From positions 186,001 through 250,000 of the forward strand of contig NZ_CXOO01000026.1 in assembly GCF_001269385.1 (NCBI RefSeq): a stretch of 64,000 bases of DNA, given 5' to 3'. Within the stretch, counting starts at the first letter, position 1; each line of letters begins with the position of its first letter. A model generated the notes under the pieces. It had not been told where the DNA came from, did not search any database, and saw only the letters and a program-made list of their open reading frames with translations. This DNA comes from Limnohabitans sp. DM1. GTDB taxonomy: Bacteria > Pseudomonadota > Gammaproteobacteria > Burkholderiales > Burkholderiaceae_C. The position numbers and the translations under genes were made by a program. Shown here one piece after another: positions 45,587 to 57,486 of this stretch.

Positions 45587-45865
45587 ATGAAACGTCTGCT
45601 CAGGCTGCTTCAGTGGCTACTGAAAGCAGCTGTTTTTTTCACCCTGTTTGCTTTTGCGCTGAACAACCAGCAAGAAACACGCGTGAATTTCTTTTTTGGC
45701 ACTTACTGGGCTGCACCCACCGTGTTGGTGGTCTTGTCGGCCTTCAGCCTCGGGGTGGTGATTGGCGTGCTGGGCATGGTGCCGCGCTGGTGGCGTCATC
45801 GCCAGGCTGCGCGTCAACAAATCGTCACCCAGACGCCCACCACCGAGGTACCCCGTGGAATTTGA
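45587..45865 (+). CDS. lapA: LapA-family inner-membrane protein
   Basis: A 92-residue LapA-domain (DUF1049) protein with two transmembrane helices, LKAAVFFTLFAFALNN (residues 12-27) and APTVLVVLSAFSLGVVIGVLG (43-63). Between them NNQQETRVNFFFGTYWAAP is the typical LapA loop. LapA partners with LapB in controlling LpxC turnover and lipopolysaccharide assembly in enterics; the same pair order is seen here. GAGG precedes the ATG. Its last 11 bases overlap lapB, giving translational coupling. Confidence 0.9.
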   Translation: MKRLLRLLQWLLKAAVFFTLFAFALNNQQETRVNFFFGTYWAAPTVLVVLSAFSLGVVIGVLGMVPRWWRHRQAARQQIVTQTPTTEVPRGI

Positions 45866-47012
45866 CCTGACCTGGATTTTGCTGGGCCTTCCAGCCGCCT
45901 TTGCCTTGGGCTGGGTGGCCTCACGGCTGGATTTGCGCCAGATGCGCATTGCCAACCGCCAAGCCCCACGCGCTTACTTCAAGGGCCTCAATTACCTGCT
46001 CAATGAACAGCAGGACCAGGCCATCGACGCGTTCATCGAAGCCGTTCAAAACGATCCTGACACCTCCGAACTGCACTTTGCCTTGGGCAACCTGTTTCGC
46101 CGCCGGGGCGAATACGACCGCGCTGTGCGCGTGCACGAACATCTGATCTCCCGCGCTGATTTAAGCGCTGCCGACCGACAACGCGCCCAGCACGGTCTGG
46201 CCCTCGATTTTCTGAAAGCCGGTCTGCTCGACCGCGCCGAAGAAGCCTTGCGCAAGCTCGAAGGCACCAGCTATGAAGGCCAGGCCCGCCTGGCTCGCCT
46301 GGCCATCTACGAACGTTCACGCGAATGGCCAGAAGCGACCAAGGTGGCCCGCTTGCTGGAAAACTCGGGCGAAGCCAACTTTGGCATCCGCATGGCGCAT
46401 TACCAGTGCGAGCTGGCCCGCGAAGCGGTTCAACAAGGCGATGCGGTCAAAGCCCTGGACATATTGACGGCAGTCATTCAAAACACACCCACAGCGCCCA
46501 GACCCCGCATCCTGTTGGGTCAACTGCAACTGGCTCAAGGCCAGGCACAAGCCGCTTTTGACACCCTGTCAACCCTGTTTGAACGCGCCGATATCACCGC
46601 CCCCCTGGCCGCAGCCAGCTTGGCCAAGGCGGCACTATTGGCCCAGCAGACACAGGAAGCCCTGAAGCTGCTCAACGCCCACTACCTGCGCCAGCCCTGC
46701 ATTGACGTGCTTGAAGCCATCACCACACTGCAAGCCAATGATCCGGATGGGGCCGCTCAAGCACAGCAGCTGTACTTGGATCATTTGCAAAAACAGCCCT
46801 CCCTGATGGCCGCCACACGCTGGCTGGCCGGTCAAAACCAGCAGCCTCAGCCCTTGCCCGCACCGGTGCAAAAGGCGCTGGAACAAGCCATACGGCCCCT
46901 GGCCCGCTACCGCTGCGCCGCTTGCGGCTTTGAGGCCAAAGAGCACTTTTGGCATTGCCCGGGCTGCCAGGCTTGGGACAGCTACCCGCCCAGAAGGGTG
47001 GAGGAACTGTGA
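45855..47012 (+). CDS. lapB: LapB (YciM) lipopolysaccharide assembly protein
   Basis: A 385-residue membrane-anchored TPR protein. An N-terminal transmembrane helix (WILLGLPAAFALGWVASRL) is followed by RAYFKGLNYLLNEQQDQAID and several TPR units up to about residue 345. The C-terminal rubredoxin-like zinc site is intact: YRCAACGFEAKEHFWHCPGC has two CxxC pairs. In E. coli LapB recruits FtsH to degrade LpxC. The start is GTG at 45855, with GAGGT upstream, overlapping lapA; the longer frame lies inside lapA. Confidence 0.94.
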   Translation: MEFDLTWILLGLPAAFALGWVASRLDLRQMRIANRQAPRAYFKGLNYLLNEQQDQAIDAFIEAVQNDPDTSELHFALGNLFRRRGEYDRAVRVHEHLISRADLSAADRQRAQHGLALDFLKAGLLDRAEEALRKLEGTSYEGQARLARLAIYERSREWPEATKVARLLENSGEANFGIRMAHYQCELAREAVQQGDAVKALDILTAVIQNTPTAPRPRILLGQLQLAQGQAQAAFDTLSTLFERADITAPLAAASLAKAALLAQQTQEALKLLNAHYLRQPCIDVLEAITTLQANDPDGAAQAQQLYLDHLQKQPSLMAATRWLAGQNQQPQPLPAPVQKALEQAIRPLARYRCAACGFEAKEHFWHCPGCQAWDSYPPRRVEEL

Positions 47013-47116
47013 AGCAGCCCTGCTCCTGAACAAAGGGTTTGCTCTCTATTTTTTGCGCATTTAAGTTCCCAAAATAAAAACGGCTGCACATTGCAGTCCG
47101 CTGAAGGAGAACAAGC

Positions 47117-47419
47117 ATGTTGAAAATAATCGCCACTTTATGGCTGGCTTTTGCGTTTGCAGGACTCAGCATGGCGCAGTCAATTGATTTGAACAAAGCC
47201 ACGGAAATTGAACTCGACGGCCTGAAAGGCGTTGGCCCCACCTTGACGCGCGAGGTGATGAGTGAGCGCAAAAAAGCCCCCTTTCGCGATTGGCCAGACG
47301 TGATGCAACGCGTCAAAGGCATCGGCCCCAAAAAAGCCACCAGCCTGTCTGAGCAAGGTGTCCGGGTGCAAGGCCAAGGCTATGCCCAGGCCCCTGCCAG
47401 CACGCCCCCCAAGCGCTGA
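47117..47419 (+). CDS. ComEA-like helix-hairpin-helix protein
   Basis: A 100-residue exported protein. Signal peptide MLKIIATLWLAFAFAGLSMA, cleavage probably before QSIDLN. The mature part is a single helix-hairpin-helix pair: DLNKATEIELDGLKGVGPTL and FRDWPDVMQRVKGIGPKKA, the ComEA fold that binds double-stranded DNA in the periplasm. ComEA helps pull DNA in during natural transformation, but stand-alone short HhH proteins like this are common and not always competence genes. Good RBS (GAAGGAG). It converges with the 5-oxoprolinase gene, with a REP element in between. Confidence 0.85.
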   Translation: MLKIIATLWLAFAFAGLSMAQSIDLNKATEIELDGLKGVGPTLTREVMSERKKAPFRDWPDVMQRVKGIGPKKATSLSEQGVRVQGQGYAQAPASTPPKR

Positions 47420-47447
47420 CATCGATGCCTTGGGCAAATTCGGCCAT

Positions 47448-47509
47448 GTCGGACTCTGCGAGTGCCGACCTACAGACTCCCTCGTAGGTCGGTGGTCGCA
47501 GACCCCGAC
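47448..47509. repeat. REP-like inverted repeat, family B, copy 2
   Basis: Arms GTCGGACTCTGCGAGTGCCG... (47448-47473) and GTAGGTCGGTGGTCGCAGAC... (47484-47509) around a 10-base centre, between the convergent comEA-like and 5-oxoprolinase genes. It may act as a shared transcription stop. Confidence 0.85.
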
Positions 47510-47516
47510 GTTGGGT

Positions 47517-51194
<3,678 letters not shown>

Positions 51195-51218
51195 AGAGCG
51201 CTTGAAGAAAAAGAGACA

Positions 51219-51752
51219 TCACAAAGAAGCAGCCGCACGCGCCGCCTGGTCATACATGCCCGAAAGCACACGCAGCAATCGGGCCAACTCGCCAATGTCG
51301 CGGTTCAGGCCATCGTCGGCTTTCAGGGCATCAATCAGGCAGCTTTCGCGGATTTCGCGGTAGCGCTGCACATAACCGCGCCCTTCATCGGTCGCCGCAT
51401 AAGTCACGTCTTTGCCATTTTTTTGCGACACCACCACGCCCAGGCCTTGCAGCTTTTTCAGGGCGTAATTCACCAAATGCGTGTCTTCGATGTTCATGAT
51501 GAAACAGATGTCGGCCAGGCGCTTGTCACGCGCACGGTGCGTGACGTGGTGCAACACCAGCACATCGAGTGGCGTCAGGTCTTTCAGGCCCGCTGCCGCC
51601 ATGCAGTGGATGATCCAGCGGTGAAAGGCGTTGCCCGCCACGATCAGGCCGAACTCGAACTCGCTCATTTCGGCGCTGTCGGGCGAGACCAGATGGGCCG
51701 AGGACACGATGGGGCTGGCGGCAGACAAACTGAGGGAATTTTTGCGCGGCAT
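51219..51752 (-). CDS. Winged-helix (MarR-like) regulator
   Basis: A 177-residue protein. The body has AFHRWIIHCMAAAGLKDLTP and LDVLVLHHVTHRARDKRLAD, then ICFIMNIEDTHLVNYALKKL (recognition helix) and GLGVVVSQKNGKDVTYAATD (wing), i.e. a MarR-type winged helix. Several starts are possible; I chose the ATG at 51752, though one at 51761 is close behind. The N-terminal 30 residues are Ser-rich and non-conserved looking. It lies between the 5-oxoprolinase gene and the divergent TRAP operon and probably senses the transported compound. Confidence 0.85.
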   Translation of the reverse strand: MPRKNSLSLSAASPIVSSAHLVSPDSAEMSEFEFGLIVAGNAFHRWIIHCMAAAGLKDLTPLDVLVLHHVTHRARDKRLADICFIMNIEDTHLVNYALKKLQGLGVVVSQKNGKDVTYAATDEGRGYVQRYREIRESCLIDALKADDGLNRDIGELARLLRVLSGMYDQAARAAASL

Positions 51753-51808
51753 GGGGTCCATCTGGGCAATTGAAGACAGAAAGTCTATGCCCGATGCCGA
51801 CAATTTGC

Positions 51809-51824
51809 CAACAATTTGTTGACG
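51809..51824. promoter_or_regulatory. Candidate operator and -35 box of the TRAP operon
   Basis: CAACAA-T-TTGTTG (51809-51821) is a perfect 6-base dyad. Its right half overlaps TTGACG (51819-51824), which could be the -35 hexamer for dctP, although the -10 region 17 bases on (TCACGA) is weak. Position between the regulator and the divergent transporter fits a MarR operator. Confidence 0.4.
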
Positions 51825-51966
51825 TTAAGGGAAAACACCGATCACGAATCGTCAGCAGCATGCCTACAGTGAACACCTGCCAGATGCACCGGATGCGCGC
51901 TTGAAGCGGGCACGTCTCTTGCACTGCCCTTTGACCGCTTGTTTCACCACTTTCACAGGAGTTTTC

Positions 51967-52941
51967 ATGCAACGTCGCACCCTTCACCTCAGCCTGCTGG
52001 CTGGCCTGCTCGCTGTTTCCGGTTTTGTCTCGGCCCAAACCAAGTGGGACCTGCCCGCCGCTTACCCAGCCACCAACTTCCATTCGGTCAACATGACCCA
52101 GTTTGCGGCCGACGTGGACAAAGCCACCGCAGGCAAGCTGAAGATCACGGTGCACGCCAACGCCTCCCTTTTCAAGGCCCCGGAAATCAAGCGTGCGGTG
52201 CAAGGCGGCCAAGCCCAGTTGGGCGAGATTTTGCTGGTCAACTTCCAGAACGAATGGCAACCCTTTGGTGCGGACGGCCTGCCCTTTTTGGCCGACAGCT
52301 ATGACGAATCCATGAAGCTCTACAAGGCCCAAAAGCCGCTGCTGGAAAAGAAGCTCGCCGAGCAAGGCATGATGCTCTTGTACTCGGTGGCTTGGCCTCC
52401 GCAAGGCATTTTCAGCAAAAAACCGATCAACAGTGCGGCTGACCTCAAAGGCATCAAGTGGCGTGCTTACAGCCCCACCACCGCCAAGATCGCTGAACTG
52501 GTCGGTGCCCAACCTGTGACCGTGCAAGCGGCTGAGTTCTCGCAGGCCTTGGCCACAGGCGTGGTCGAATCGACCATGACCTCGGGCGCCACGGGCGTGG
52601 ACAGCAAGCTGTTCGAGCACCTCAAGTACTACTACGACGTGCAGGCTTGGCTGCCCAAAAACGCGGTGATTGCCAACAAGAAAGCCTTTGACGCGCTGGA
52701 CAAACCCACACAAGACGCCTTGCTCAAAGCCGCAGCCGATGCCGAAACACGGGGCTGGGCCGAGTCACGCAAAGTGAACACCACGACCCTGGAAACCCTC
52801 AAGGCCAACGGGATGACCATCGCTCCGCCTTCGGCTCAGCTGAAGGCAGACATGAAGAAGGTGGGCGACACCATCATGAAAGAATGGCTGGAGAAATCGG
52901 GCGCCGAGGGCAAGGCCATTGTGGACGCCTTCAAGCGTTGA
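51967..52941 (+). CDS. dctP: TRAP transporter substrate-binding protein (DctP family)
   Basis: A 324-residue periplasmic solute-binding protein. Signal peptide MQRRTLHLSLLAGLLAVSGF, cleavage after VSA-Q near residue 22. The mature part shows the DctP fold: AAYPATNFHSVNMTQFAADV, KLKITVHANASLFKAPEIK and DLKGIKWRAYSPTTAKIAE, where Arg156 or so would bind the substrate carboxylate in the family. The ligand is not predictable. Good RBS (AGGAG). It starts a dctP-dctQ-dctM operon, divergent from the MarR-like gene and next to a 5-oxoprolinase, so pyroglutamate or a related acid is a reasonable guess only. Confidence 0.92.
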   Translation: MQRRTLHLSLLAGLLAVSGFVSAQTKWDLPAAYPATNFHSVNMTQFAADVDKATAGKLKITVHANASLFKAPEIKRAVQGGQAQLGEILLVNFQNEWQPFGADGLPFLADSYDESMKLYKAQKPLLEKKLAEQGMMLLYSVAWPPQGIFSKKPINSAADLKGIKWRAYSPTTAKIAELVGAQPVTVQAAEFSQALATGVVESTMTSGATGVDSKLFEHLKYYYDVQAWLPKNAVIANKKAFDALDKPTQDALLKAAADAETRGWAESRKVNTTTLETLKANGMTIAPPSAQLKADMKKVGDTIMKEWLEKSGAEGKAIVDAFKR

Positions 52942-52945
52942 GCCG

Positions 52946-53455
52946 ATGCGCCGACTGCTGAATGCCATTTATGCCAGCACCGCTGCCTTGGCGGCGCTGT
53001 GCATGTGTGGCCTGCTGTTCATGGTGCTGCTGTCGGTGCTGAGCCGGCAGTTCCACTTCCATGTGCCCGGCACCGACGCCTATGCGGGTTACCTCATGGC
53101 CGGGGCGGGCTTTTTGGCGCTGGCCCACACCTTGAAGCGCGGCGAACACATCCGCGTGACCTTGGTGCTGGGCTTGTTCAAGGGGGCTGCACGCCGGGGC
53201 ATGGAGGTGTTTAGCCTGTCGCTGGCCAGCCTGCTGGCTTGTTTGTTCGCCTTCTACAGCTGCCGCCTGGTGTGGCAGTCCATCGAGTTTCACGACATCT
53301 CCACGGGCAATGACGCCACGCCTTTGTGGATTCCGCAGCTGGTCATGGCCCTGGGCACGGTGATTTTTGCGCTGGCCTTTGTCGACGAGCTGGTGCTCGA
53401 AATCCAGGGTCGCCGCACCGCCACCGACAGCGGCGAGATGCTGCGCAACGAATGA
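52946..53455 (+). CDS. dctQ: TRAP transporter small permease (DctQ family)
   Basis: A 169-residue membrane protein with four hydrophobic helices. The first is ASTAALAALCMCGLLFMVLL (residues 10-29), then YAGYLMAGAGFLALAHTLKR near 50, FSLSLASLLACLFAFYSCRL near 85, and QLVMALGTVIFALAFVDELV near 130. LKRGEHIRVTL is the common DctQ loop. The ATG at 52946 follows the dctP stop by 4 bases; the longer frame is inside dctP. DctQ bridges the large permease and the binding protein. Confidence 0.9.
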   Translation: MRRLLNAIYASTAALAALCMCGLLFMVLLSVLSRQFHFHVPGTDAYAGYLMAGAGFLALAHTLKRGEHIRVTLVLGLFKGAARRGMEVFSLSLASLLACLFAFYSCRLVWQSIEFHDISTGNDATPLWIPQLVMALGTVIFALAFVDELVLEIQGRRTATDSGEMLRNE

Positions 53456-53461
53456 ACCGCC

Positions 53462-54763
53462 ATGAATGACTTGATGATCACAGGGCTGTTGGTCCTGACC
53501 TTGTTTCTGATTTTGGGCAGTGGTGTTTGGATTGGCCTCACGCTCTCGGGTGTGGCCTGGATTGGCATGCAAATGTTTTCCGCCAGACCCGCTGGGGACG
53601 CCATGGCAGTGACCATCTGGGGCTCGGCCTCAAGCTGGACCCTCACCGCCCTGCCCCTGTTCATCTGGATGGGCGAAATTCTGTTTCGCACGCGCCTGAG
53701 CCAAGACATGTTCAAGGGCTTGGCCCCTTGGATGCAGGCCCTGCCAGGGCGCTTGCTTCACACCAATGTGGTGGGCTGCGCGATCTTTGCCGCGGTGTCG
53801 GGCTCGAGCGCGGCCACCTGCGCCACGATCGGCAAGATGACCTTGCCCGAGCTGCAAAAACGTGGCTACCCCGAAGACATGGTCATCGGCACCTTGTCCG
53901 GCTCTGGCACCTTGGGCCTTTTGATTCCGCCGTCCATCATCATGATCGTGTACGGCGTGGCGGCCGATGTGTCGATTGCCCAGCTCTTCATCGCCGGCGT
54001 CTTGCCCGGCTTGCTGCTGGCTGGGCTGTTTTCGGGCTACATCATTTACTGGTCACTGCGCCATCCGGACCAGATCCCGCCGCGTGACGCGCCCATGAGC
54101 TTCATGCAAAAGCTCGAAGCTTCCAGCAGCCTGATCCCGGTGGTCTTGCTGATTGCGGCGGTGCTGGGCTCCATTTACACCGGCTTTGCCACCGCCACCG
54201 AGGCGGCGGCTGTGGGCGTGGTGGGCTCCTTGGTGCTGTCGGCGCTGCAAGGCTCCATGAATTGGACCGTGTTCAAAGAGGCCTTGATGGGGGCCACACG
54301 CCTGTACTGCATGATCGCCCTGATCTTGGCGGGCGCTGCGTTTTTGACCTTGTCCATGGGCTACATCGGCCTGCCCCGCCACCTGGCCGAGTGGATCGGT
54401 GGCCTGGGCCTCAGCCCCTTTGCGCTCATCATGGCCTTGATGGTGTTTTTCATCCTGTTGGGCTGCTTTCTGGACGGCATCTCGATGGTGGTGCTGACCA
54501 TGGGCGTGCTCATGCCCACAGTCCAAAAAGCCGGCATCGACCCGATCTGGTTTGGCATCTTCATCGTGTTTGTGGTCGAGATGGCGCAGATCACGCCACC
54601 CGTGGGCTTCAACCTGTTTGTGCTGCAAGGCATGACAGGCAAGCAACTGCCCTACATCGCCCGGGTGTCCATGCCCATGTTCTTTTTGATGATGGGTGCT
54701 GTGTTGTTGATTTACTTTGTGCCCGGCATCGTGACCTGGCTGCCCACCCAGATGAAACTCTGA
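53462..54763 (+). CDS. dctM: TRAP transporter large permease (DctM family)
   Basis: A 433-residue permease with about 12-13 membrane spans. Family landmarks: AAVSGSSAATCATIGKMTLP near residues 114-133, SGSGTLGLLIPPSIIMIVYG near 147-166, and the C-terminal VVEMAQITPPVGFNLFVLQG near 375. These are the two pseudo-symmetric hairpin regions that couple Na+ to substrate. It begins 6 bases after dctQ and completes the three-gene TRAP operon. A terminator-like hairpin follows at 54794-54816. Confidence 0.94.
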   Translation: MNDLMITGLLVLTLFLILGSGVWIGLTLSGVAWIGMQMFSARPAGDAMAVTIWGSASSWTLTALPLFIWMGEILFRTRLSQDMFKGLAPWMQALPGRLLHTNVVGCAIFAAVSGSSAATCATIGKMTLPELQKRGYPEDMVIGTLSGSGTLGLLIPPSIIMIVYGVAADVSIAQLFIAGVLPGLLLAGLFSGYIIYWSLRHPDQIPPRDAPMSFMQKLEASSSLIPVVLLIAAVLGSIYTGFATATEAAAVGVVGSLVLSALQGSMNWTVFKEALMGATRLYCMIALILAGAAFLTLSMGYIGLPRHLAEWIGGLGLSPFALIMALMVFFILLGCFLDGISMVVLTMGVLMPTVQKAGIDPIWFGIFIVFVVEMAQITPPVGFNLFVLQGMTGKQLPYIARVSMPMFFLMMGAVLLIYFVPGIVTWLPTQMKL

Positions 54764-54793
54764 GCTTGCAGGCAGGTTCATCCTCTATGATTC

Positions 54794-54816
54794 AACCCGT
54801 CCCCAAAGGACGGGTT
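54794..54816. terminator. Terminator-like hairpin after the TRAP operon
   Basis: AACCCGTCC-CCAAA-GGACGGGTT with perfect 9-base arms, 30 bases after the dctM stop. The following tract (GTTCATTT) is only moderately T-rich. Confidence 0.65.
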
Positions 54817-54842
54817 GTTCATTTGGGCAGTAAGGATTGTTT

Positions 54843-55859
54843 GTGTTTAAAAATGTGATGGTTTACCGCATCGGCGAGGGCTTTGCGCCCACATTGGCCG
54901 ATGTGCAGGCGGCCCTGGAGCCGGTGCAGTTTGTGGAATGTGGCGCCAGCCAGGAAAAATCCATTGGCTGGGTGCCCCCACGGGGTGAAGCCCATGGGCC
55001 GTTGGTCGAATCGGTGGCCGGGCAGTGGATCTTGAAACTCATGATCGAGTCCAAGGCGGTGCCGGGCAACGTGGTGCGCCGCAAAGCCGATGAACGCATC
55101 GCCGAAATCGAAGCAGCCACCGGCCGCAAACCCGGCAAAAAGGAAAAGCGCGACCTGATGGACGACGTGCTGCTGTCGCTGCTGCCTCAGGCCTTTGCCC
55201 GCCAATCCACCGTGCTGGTGTGGATGGACCTGGAAAACCGCCGCTTGGTGCTGAACGCGGGCAGCCAGGGCAAGGCCGATGAAGTCATGTCCGCATTGAT
55301 GAACGTGATGGGTGGCCTGTCGGTCTCCCTGATCCAGACCGTGACCTCTCCGCAGGCCGCGATGACCCAGTGGCTGCTGGCCCCCACCCCAGACGAATGG
55401 CCGTCTGATTTGACCGTGGAGCGCGAAACCGTGCTCAAGTCCACAGGCGAAGACGCCGCCAGCGTGCGCTTTACCCGCCACCACCTGGCCAACGACGACG
55501 TGCGCAAGCATGTGATGGAAGGCAAGCTGCCCACGCAACTCGCGCTCAGCTGGGACGGCCGCGTGGCCTTTGTGCTGACCGAGACCCTGCAGCTGAAAAA
55601 AGTGCAATACCTCGACGGTGTCATGGACGAATCGGGCACCGACAAGAACGAAGACCGCTTTGACGCCGACGTGGCCTTGTCCACCGGCTTGCTGGGGCCG
55701 CTGATCGACAGCCTGATCGAAGCCCTGGGCGGCGAGATGGAACTGGGCGCAGCGGCTGCCGACCCAGCGCTTCCCAACCCCATTCCCAAACCGGTGAACT
55801 CGTCCGTCGTATCGGGCACAGCGGCAGAAACCGCTGACGACGAAGACCCGCCCTTCTGA
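54843..55859 (+). CDS. rdgC: Recombination-associated protein RdgC
   Basis: A 338-residue nucleoid-associated DNA-binding protein that forms a ring around DNA and restrains RecA. FKNVMVYRIGEGFAPT opens the protein, followed by KSIGWVPPRGEAHGPLVES near 36, KRDLMDDVLLSLLPQAFAR near 107 and NEDRFDADVALSTGLLGPLI near 270. The C-terminal 35 residues are an acidic, low-complexity tail. The start is GTG at 54843, matching the MFKN-type N-terminus of the family and preceded by AAGGA; a TTG two codons earlier is the alternative. Confidence 0.94.
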   Translation: MFKNVMVYRIGEGFAPTLADVQAALEPVQFVECGASQEKSIGWVPPRGEAHGPLVESVAGQWILKLMIESKAVPGNVVRRKADERIAEIEAATGRKPGKKEKRDLMDDVLLSLLPQAFARQSTVLVWMDLENRRLVLNAGSQGKADEVMSALMNVMGGLSVSLIQTVTSPQAAMTQWLLAPTPDEWPSDLTVERETVLKSTGEDAASVRFTRHHLANDDVRKHVMEGKLPTQLALSWDGRVAFVLTETLQLKKVQYLDGVMDESGTDKNEDRFDADVALSTGLLGPLIDSLIEALGGEMELGAAAADPALPNPIPKPVNSSVVSGTAAETADDEDPPF

Positions 55860-55885
55860 TGATCCGGCCATAAAGAACCCACACC

Positions 55886-56278
55886 ATGCTGACCGTGATC
55901 GCCATTTGCATCGGTGCTTGTGTCGGCGCCTTGTCACGCTGGCAATTGGGCCTGTGGCTCAACCCCAGCACCGCCAGCGCAGGCCTCTTGCCCTGGGGAA
56001 CGCTGGCCGCCAACCTGATCGGTGGCTATCTGGTGGGCGTGTGCGTGGGGGTGTTCCAGCAACTGCCCGAGCTTGACCCGGTCTGGCGGCTGGCCTTGGT
56101 CACCGGATTTCTGGGGGCACTGACCACGTTTTCCAGCTTCTCGGCCCAGGTGGTGGGCATGCTGCAGCAAGGGCGTTTTGCTCTGGCCCTGGGCACCGCC
56201 GCCCTGCACCTGTTGGGATCGCTCACACTGACCGTGCTGGGGCTGCAAACCGCCGCACTCTGGTTCAGCCGCAGCTGA
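55886..56278 (+). CDS. crcB: Fluoride channel/exporter CrcB (Fluc)
   Basis: A 130-residue membrane protein with four helices, the size of Fluc channels that act as antiparallel dimers. Motifs: ACVGALSRWQLGLWLN near residue 11, GTLAANLIGGYLVGVCVG near 38-55 with the conserved Asn, and VTGFLGALTTFSSFSAQ near 72-88, which holds the Phe-box and the sodium-site region. It begins 26 bases after rdgC. No fluoride riboswitch is visible in that short gap. It converges with soeC across a repeat-rich gap. Confidence 0.94.
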   Translation: MLTVIAICIGACVGALSRWQLGLWLNPSTASAGLLPWGTLAANLIGGYLVGVCVGVFQQLPELDPVWRLALVTGFLGALTTFSSFSAQVVGMLQQGRFALALGTAALHLLGSLTLTVLGLQTAALWFSRS

Positions 56279-56414
56279 AGGGCCACTCAAGCACCGTCAT
56301 GGCAAGCGATGCACGGCACTCCAGGCCACTGTCCGTCATGGCGAGCGAAGCGTGGCCATCCAGTTCCACATAACCGTTGTAGCTCAGCGGCTTCAGCCCC
56401 GACATGAGCCTGTG

Positions 56415-56454
<40 letters not shown>

Positions 56455-56458
56455 CATT

Positions 56459-56524
56459 GTCGGAGCTCAAGCTCCGACCTACGGAGGACATCCTCCCCGC
56501 AGGTCGGCACTCGCAGAGTCCGAC
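56459..56524. repeat. REP-like inverted repeat, family B, copy 3
   Basis: Arms GTCGGAGCTCAAGCTCCGAC... (56459-56482) and GCAGGTCGGCACTCGCAGAG... (56499-56524) between convergent crcB and soeC. Same family as 25556-25632 and 47448-47509; the first arm has acquired its own palindrome. Confidence 0.8.
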
Positions 56525-56552
56525 GTTGGCAAACTCGCCGCCACAGCGCGCT

Positions 56553-57479
56553 TCAAGACACGGTTTGGTAATACAGGTTTTGCGGATGGCGGGCCTGGGC
56601 GAAGAAGACCCAGCGTTCGGCCAGCAGGCCTACAAACTGCAGCAGCACAGCGCCCAGCCAGACAAACAGGGACTGTGCGCCAAGCAGGGCCAGCAACAAC
56701 AAAGGCAGCGCAAACAGCAGCAGCTGAAACACCCAGGGCATGCGGCGCACGGTGCGGGCTGTGGCACCGTGGAAGAACTCGCGGGTGTTGAAGGAGCCGG
56801 CCGACATGCCCATGGATTTTTGCACCAGTTGTGGCTGGTGGATGCCGGTGGCCGATTGCAGGCTTGACATCGGGGACAGGCGGGCGTTGCGGCGCAAAGC
56901 CTGGCGACGCATGAACCAGGCCAGCAAGGTGCTGCCCAGCACCCAGGGCTGCAGCCAAGCCAGCAGCGCGGTTTGCCCCATGCCACTGGCCAGGGCGCAC
57001 AGCAGCACGCTGCCCGAACTCATGCCCAGCAGGGTGAAGTTGATCACCGTGAGCGGGTGCGCCCACTCTTGCAAAAAGCGCAAGCAAGCGTAGATCATGG
57101 CGGTGCACACCCACAGCGCCAGCGTGACCACCACCACCGCCGCAGACAATGCCTGCAAGGCAAGGGTTGACGCGCCCAAGTACAAACCCAGCCACCACAG
57201 CGCCACCAACCCCATGAGCAGGGGCAGCACGATGACTTCGCGCGACATCCACGAGGTGCGCCACATGGCCGCCGCCCGCCAGGCGCGGGCTTTTTGACCC
57301 AGGTGAAAGAACGAGGCCAGCAGACCGCCGACCAGCAGCACTTCGGCCAACGCGATGGCCGTGAGGGCAAAGCCCGTGTCCAGGGGCATCAGCCAGCTGG
57401 CCACGGCCAGCGCCAGCAGCAAGCCCTGGGCCGTGCCGGACAGGGTGGTGAACAAAAGGATGGACCAGGCAGGACGCAT
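56553..57479 (-). CDS. soeC: Sulfite dehydrogenase membrane anchor subunit (DmsC/SoeC family)
   Basis: A 308-residue integral membrane protein with about eight helices of the DmsC family, which anchors the enzyme and passes electrons to or from the quinone pool. MRPAWSILLFTTLSGTAQGL begins the first span; FHLGQKARAWRAAAMWRTSW and SREVIVLPLLMGL form the characteristic second region, and HPQNLYYQ is near the C-terminus. Identification as SoeC and not DmsC rests on its operon: it follows soeA and soeB behind xsc and ackA. soeB ends 7 bases upstream. Confidence 0.85.
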   Translation of the reverse strand: MRPAWSILLFTTLSGTAQGLLLALAVASWLMPLDTGFALTAIALAEVLLVGGLLASFFHLGQKARAWRAAAMWRTSWMSREVIVLPLLMGLVALWWLGLYLGASTLALQALSAAVVVVTLALWVCTAMIYACLRFLQEWAHPLTVINFTLLGMSSGSVLLCALASGMGQTALLAWLQPWVLGSTLLAWFMRRQALRRNARLSPMSSLQSATGIHQPQLVQKSMGMSAGSFNTREFFHGATARTVRRMPWVFQLLLFALPLLLLALLGAQSLFVWLGAVLLQFVGLLAERWVFFAQARHPQNLYYQTVS

Positions 57480-57486
57480 GAAGACC

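Noticed and set aside
55860-55885. Fluoride riboswitch before crcB
   Set aside because: The gap from rdgC is 26 bases, too short for the aptamer.
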